A stretch of DNA of 9,193 nt from Clostridiaceae bacterium. Its GTDB lineage: Bacteria; Bacillota; Clostridia; Clostridiales; Clostridiaceae. The notes beneath the pieces are model-generated. The model did no database searches. It worked only from the letters and a program-made list of their open reading frames with translations, and was not told where the DNA came from. Each line of letters starts with the position of its first letter. Within the stretch, counting starts at the first letter, position 1. The translations under genes were made by a program, and so were the position numbers. The stretch covers positions 1-9,193 of the forward strand of contig DOKV01000135.1 of assembly GCA_003510765.1 (NCBI GenBank), read 5' to 3'. Shown piece by piece: positions 7,015 through 9,193 of this stretch.

Positions 7015-7043
7015 ATTATACTATAAATACGTTGAAATTGAAA
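7015..7043 (-). promoter_or_regulatory. Possible internal promoter ahead of darA
   Basis: The minus strand reads TTTCAA (7043-7038, 3 of 6 matches), a 17-nt spacer and a perfect TATAAT (7020-7015) in the tmk-darA gap, about 26 nt before the darA ATG. The weak -35 leaves this tentative; it would add expression of darA-holB-ricT beyond that from the tmk promoter. Confidence 0.4.
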
Positions 7044-7049
7044 CGGAAG

Positions 7050-7724
7050 CTATAGTTTCGCTAAGGCTTGCAGATAAATATCATTAAAGATGTCTTCCTT
7101 GGAACGGAGCACTTGTCCCTTAACGCAGCTGATTTTGGACCAGCCATATTTTTCTGCCACGTAATGGGCATTCTCATAGGAGGTCCGCAGGTGATGATAA
7201 TCTCCTTCATGAATGTCTTTCTTTTCTTCCCCTGTGATTTTATTCTTTCTTTCTTTGGTCATTTCCATGGTTACCTCTGGAGGTACATCTAAGAAAAACA
7301 CCAGATCTGGCACGGGGATTTTATAGATTTCAAATTCTAAATGATACAGCCAACTTAAAAAAGCTTCCCGCTCCTCCACGGACAGAATTTTCGACGCTTG
7401 ATGAACCATATTGGCCGTGGTATATCGGTCCGCAATGATGATGCCCCCTTCTTCATAAAACTGTTTCCACTTGGTATTGTAGGAAGCGTAGCGATCTGCT
7501 GCAAAAAAACTAGAGGCCACATAGGCTGATACATCCTCAGGATTACCCCCAAAGTCTCCTCGAAGATACATCTTCACCAAAGAGGAGCTTTCCGATGCAT
7601 AATCCGGAAAATCTACTTTCATGACTTTTAACCCTTTTTGCTTCAACGTGCGAAAGAGTTTTTCTGACTGGGTCTGTTTTCCAGAACCGTCCACTCCTTC
7701 AATGACTATTAATTTTCCTCTCAT
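7050..7724 (-). CDS. tmk: Thymidylate kinase (dTMP kinase)
   Basis: Phosphorylates dTMP to dTDP with ATP in dTTP synthesis. The 224 residues (from ATG 7724) show a P-loop GVDGSGKQT (10-18), IIIADRYTTANMVHQ with the DR(Y/H) motif (99-101), VPDLVFFLDVPPEV (138-151), and a lysine-rich lid segment at about 156-172. The QTQ after the P-loop and the slightly long sequence suggest a divergent Tmk subgroup rather than the classical GxEGAGKTT type; a related deoxynucleoside monophosphate kinase activity cannot be excluded. An upstream ATG at 7739 is in frame, but only 7724 has a Shine-Dalgarno sequence (GAGAGG, 7 nt ahead). First gene of the tmk-darA-holB-ricT set, with its own promoter. Confidence 0.9.
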   Translation of the reverse strand: MRGKLIVIEGVDGSGKQTQSEKLFRTLKQKGLKVMKVDFPDYASESSSLVKMYLRGDFGGNPEDVSAYVASSFFAADRYASYNTKWKQFYEEGGIIIADRYTTANMVHQASKILSVEEREAFLSWLYHLEFEIYKIPVPDLVFFLDVPPEVTMEMTKERKNKITGEEKKDIHEGDYHHLRTSYENAHYVAEKYGWSKISCVKGQVLRSKEDIFNDIYLQALAKL

Positions 7725-7739
7725 CTCTTTTCCTCTCAT
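7713..7739 (-). repeat. Tandem 12-bp repeat at the tmk start
   Basis: The minus strand carries ATGAGAGGAAAA twice with a 15-nt period (7739-7728 and 7724-7713), so the N terminus could read MRGKEMRGK. The AGAGG of the first copy serves as ribosome binding site for the ATG of the second, whereas the first ATG has no Shine-Dalgarno sequence. Confidence 0.7.
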
Positions 7740-7743
7740 TCAT

Positions 7744-7760
7744 GTCACGCTAGACGTGAC
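7744..7760 (-). promoter_or_regulatory. Leader hairpin or dyad upstream of tmk
   Basis: GTCACG and CGTGAC form a perfect 6-bp inverted repeat around a 5-nt centre. It lies just downstream of the predicted transcription start, so it would be the 5'-terminal hairpin of the operon mRNA, or a repressor site at the promoter. There is no T run, so it is not a terminator. Confidence 0.45.
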
Positions 7761-7764
7761 TATT

Positions 7765-7800
7765 CCTTTCCATTATAACTTCTTTACACCCTTGTGAGAA
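7765..7800 (-). promoter_or_regulatory. Sigma-A-type promoter of the tmk operon
   Basis: The minus strand has TTCTCA (7800-7795, 4 of 6 matches), a 17-nt spacer and a perfect TATAAT (7777-7772). Transcription would begin near 7765, about 41 nt before the tmk ATG. Confidence 0.65.
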
Positions 7801-7893
7801 CGCCTGGTTCAGAAACAAACCTTTTCTAGGAGAGGCTATTTCCTAAAACTAAAAAAACACCTTTTGTAAAACCTTAGAAAAACCAGCTTTTTA
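7801..7893. other. Gap after the KAP NTPase gene without a clear terminator
   Basis: This AT-rich stretch has T runs on the minus strand (for example seven T near 7850) and a weak 5-bp hairpin (TAGGA/TCCTA), but I find no stable stem directly followed by a T run. Read-through from the KAP gene into tmk is therefore possible. No RNA gene or open frame of note was seen. Confidence 0.4.
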
Positions 7894-9193
7894 TTAGTTC
7901 CTCTCCATGAGACTCACCTGATATTTGATGTTTTCTGGATTGACACCTAAGTAATCACAGACCGCCAATAGCTGGGCAATCTTATACCAGGTATTGGTAT
8001 GGGTGCCCACCTGAATGTCTTCTTCAATGTTTTGGATGGAAGTCATTCCATTTAGCGGCTTCCCTTGCTTGGTTTCGAAAAAGATCGCACGAATCACATC
8101 CATCTGTGCATTCTTCTTTGCCTCATCCATCATGTCTGCAAAAGCCCTTTGATCTCGTTGATACAAGTATCCCAGCGCTTTTGCAAAGGCATCTGTATGA
8201 TTTTTCACAGGAATTTTCTCCCCTCCAAGAGTCAGAAAATGAACTTTGCTGCCATCCCATTTTTTCAACACCTCATTGCTGGTTCCTATGGCGTTGATAG
8301 GCAATAGCTGTGGCGTTGAAAATGTACCTATAGCCCTCACATTTTTAGTTCCTTGTTCATTGTCAGTTCTTTGAGTTAAAGCTGTTGCTTTAAAAATCTC
8401 AAATAATCCATCCACCTTCAAGGTAGACAAATCCTCTGGATCCTCAGCTAATGAAGCTAAAAAGATTTCCAAGAAATTCAGCAAGGCACCCTTATGGGTT
8501 TCTTCTGAAATTAGATCTAGTTTAAGCAATTCCTCCATGATGACTTCCTGTGGAGACGATTCTTCTAGATTATCACTGTATGTACCATCGCTCCCATTTA
8601 TAAGTAGATTCGCAATGGTATCCAGTAATTTTTCCGCTTCAAAACGTTTCCTTGGTGCAGAAATGAAATTATAAAGTTCTTCATAGGCAATTTGCATACA
8701 CAACCCCATAAATAAAATCAATTCATGGTTATGGATTTTATTTACAGCATTTTTCTCCTTCATAATCAGCAGTAATTGAAAACTGTTAAATAGTCTCTTC
8801 ATGGCTCTTGGATTGAACTGGATGGAGTTTGCAATGAGTTTGTGATACCTTTCCACCACACTTTCATTTTCCAGTTCTACACCTACGTCTTTAAAAGAGC
8901 TTTTCAAAAATTCATGGATATCATATTGCGATATGGGCATTTTGAAAGGCAACTGGATAATCTTATCAAAAAATTTCTTTCCCTTTTCTTGATCTAGTCT
9001 GTACTTCTCATAAACCCCTTGGACTATGACCTCATAATCAATAGCTAGAACAAACACCACATGTTTGCAGTCCAGAAAGATCTTTAACACTTCTAAGAGT
9101 TCCAAAGCTTTTACCGGTGGCAACCGATCTAAATCATCTATGAACACCACCACTCTATGACGACTTTGGCTCTCTTCTTTTTTATCCCCCATT
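7894..9193 (-). CDS. KAP-family P-loop NTPase, C-terminal part (cut by right edge)
   Basis: The 432 codons visible cover the second half of a KAP NTPase, a STAND-related family often with membrane insertions and found in phage exclusion (PifA of plasmid F) and other accessory settings. Visible signs are the Walker B segment VVVFIDDLDRLPP (14-26), the FDKIIQLPF stretch (75-83) and NPRAMKRLFN (127-136), matching the family's conserved NPRxxKRxxN. Walker A must lie upstream, so the ATG at 9192 is almost surely internal and the true start is outside the window. After the NTPase comes a mostly helical region, then a separate module of about 120 residues (313-432), beginning WDGSKVHFLTLGGEKIPVKN and including DVIRAIFFETKQGKPLNG. 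This resembles a C-terminal domain I associate loosely with restriction-type proteins; that link is inference. A role in defence is plausible but unproven. Confidence 0.8.
   Translation of the reverse strand, partial: MGDKKEESQSRHRVVVFIDDLDRLPPVKALELLEVLKIFLDCKHVVFVLAIDYEVIVQGVYEKYRLDQEKGKKFFDKIIQLPFKMPISQYDIHEFLKSSFKDVGVELENESVVERYHKLIANSIQFNPRAMKRLFNSFQLLLIMKEKNAVNKIHNHELILFMGLCMQIAYEELYNFISAPRKRFEAEKLLDTIANLLINGSDGTYSDNLEESSPQEVIMEELLKLDLISEETHKGALLNFLEIFLASLAEDPEDLSTLKVDGLFEIFKATALTQRTDNEQGTKNVRAIGTFSTPQLLPINAIGTSNEVLKKWDGSKVHFLTLGGEKIPVKNHTDAFAKALGYLYQRDQRAFADMMDEAKKNAQMDVIRAIFFETKQGKPLNGMTSIQNIEEDIQVGTHTNTWYKIAQLLAVCDYLGVNPENIKYQVSLMERN

Noticed and set aside
7355..7552. Minus-strand 65-codon frame inside tmk
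   Set aside because: It lies wholly within the tmk coding sequence in another frame and has no supporting features.
7801..7893. A terminator after the KAP gene
   Set aside because: T runs are present, but the only stems are 4-5 bp and not directly followed by a T run.
8065..8307. Plus-strand frames opposite the KAP NTPase gene
   Set aside because: They overlap each other and the KAP frame, with low-complexity, histidine- and cysteine-rich translations typical of antisense reading.
1..9193. CRISPR arrays, tRNA or rRNA genes, insertion sequences
   Set aside because: No spaced repeats, no tRNA-like cloverleaf sequence and no transposase frame or terminal repeats were seen; the sequence is almost fully accounted for by coding genes.

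Overview
This window looks like chromosomal DNA from a low-to-mid-GC Gram-positive bacterium of the class Clostridia. The reasons are the Firmicutes-type gene clusters (tmk-darA-holB-ricT and mcsA-mcsB-clpC followed by radA), strong GGAGG-type ribosome binding sites and U-tract terminators. I cannot name a genus. Every supported gene lies on the minus strand, so transcription runs from high to low coordinates.

Layout in transcription order. (1) 9193-7894: the C-terminal part of a KAP-family P-loop NTPase whose 5' end lies beyond the right edge. It is the only accessory-looking gene. (2) 7893-7725: a gap with a good sigma-A-type promoter and a 5'-leader hairpin. (3) 7724-4676: a replication and signalling operon of tmk (thymidylate kinase), darA (PII-like c-di-AMP receptor), holB (clamp-loader delta' subunit) and ricT (RNase Y/phosphorelay partner), closed by a strong terminator at 4641-4674. 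The order follows B. subtilis tmk-yaaQ-yaaR-holB-yaaT, except that yaaR is absent. (4) 4675-4458: an intergenic region with an extended -10 promoter whose -10 box sits inside a perfect 11+11 bp inverted repeat. (5) 4457-547: mcsA-mcsB-clpC, the arginine-phosphorylation/ClpCP protein quality-control operon, with overlapping or nearly abutting genes and a terminator at 443-501. (6) 428-1: the first 142 codons of radA, cut by the left edge.

How the genes work together. McsB marks damaged proteins with phospho-arginine, McsA is its zinc-binding activator, and ClpC with ClpP unfolds and degrades the marked proteins. RadA follows this operon, as in Bacillus, and acts in recombination branch migration. 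Tmk and HolB serve DNA synthesis, DarA senses c-di-AMP, and RicT acts in RNA processing and development.

Departures from the textbook arrangement are the main interest. The heat-shock operon has no ctsR ahead of it but carries an operator-like palindrome on its promoter. McsA lacks its first zinc finger. HolB lacks the cysteine zinc module. The clpC terminator abuts the radA ribosome binding site. The KAP NTPase carries an extra C-terminal domain and may belong to a defence system that continues outside the window. I did not find a complete, clearly new multi-gene system within these 9.2 kb.
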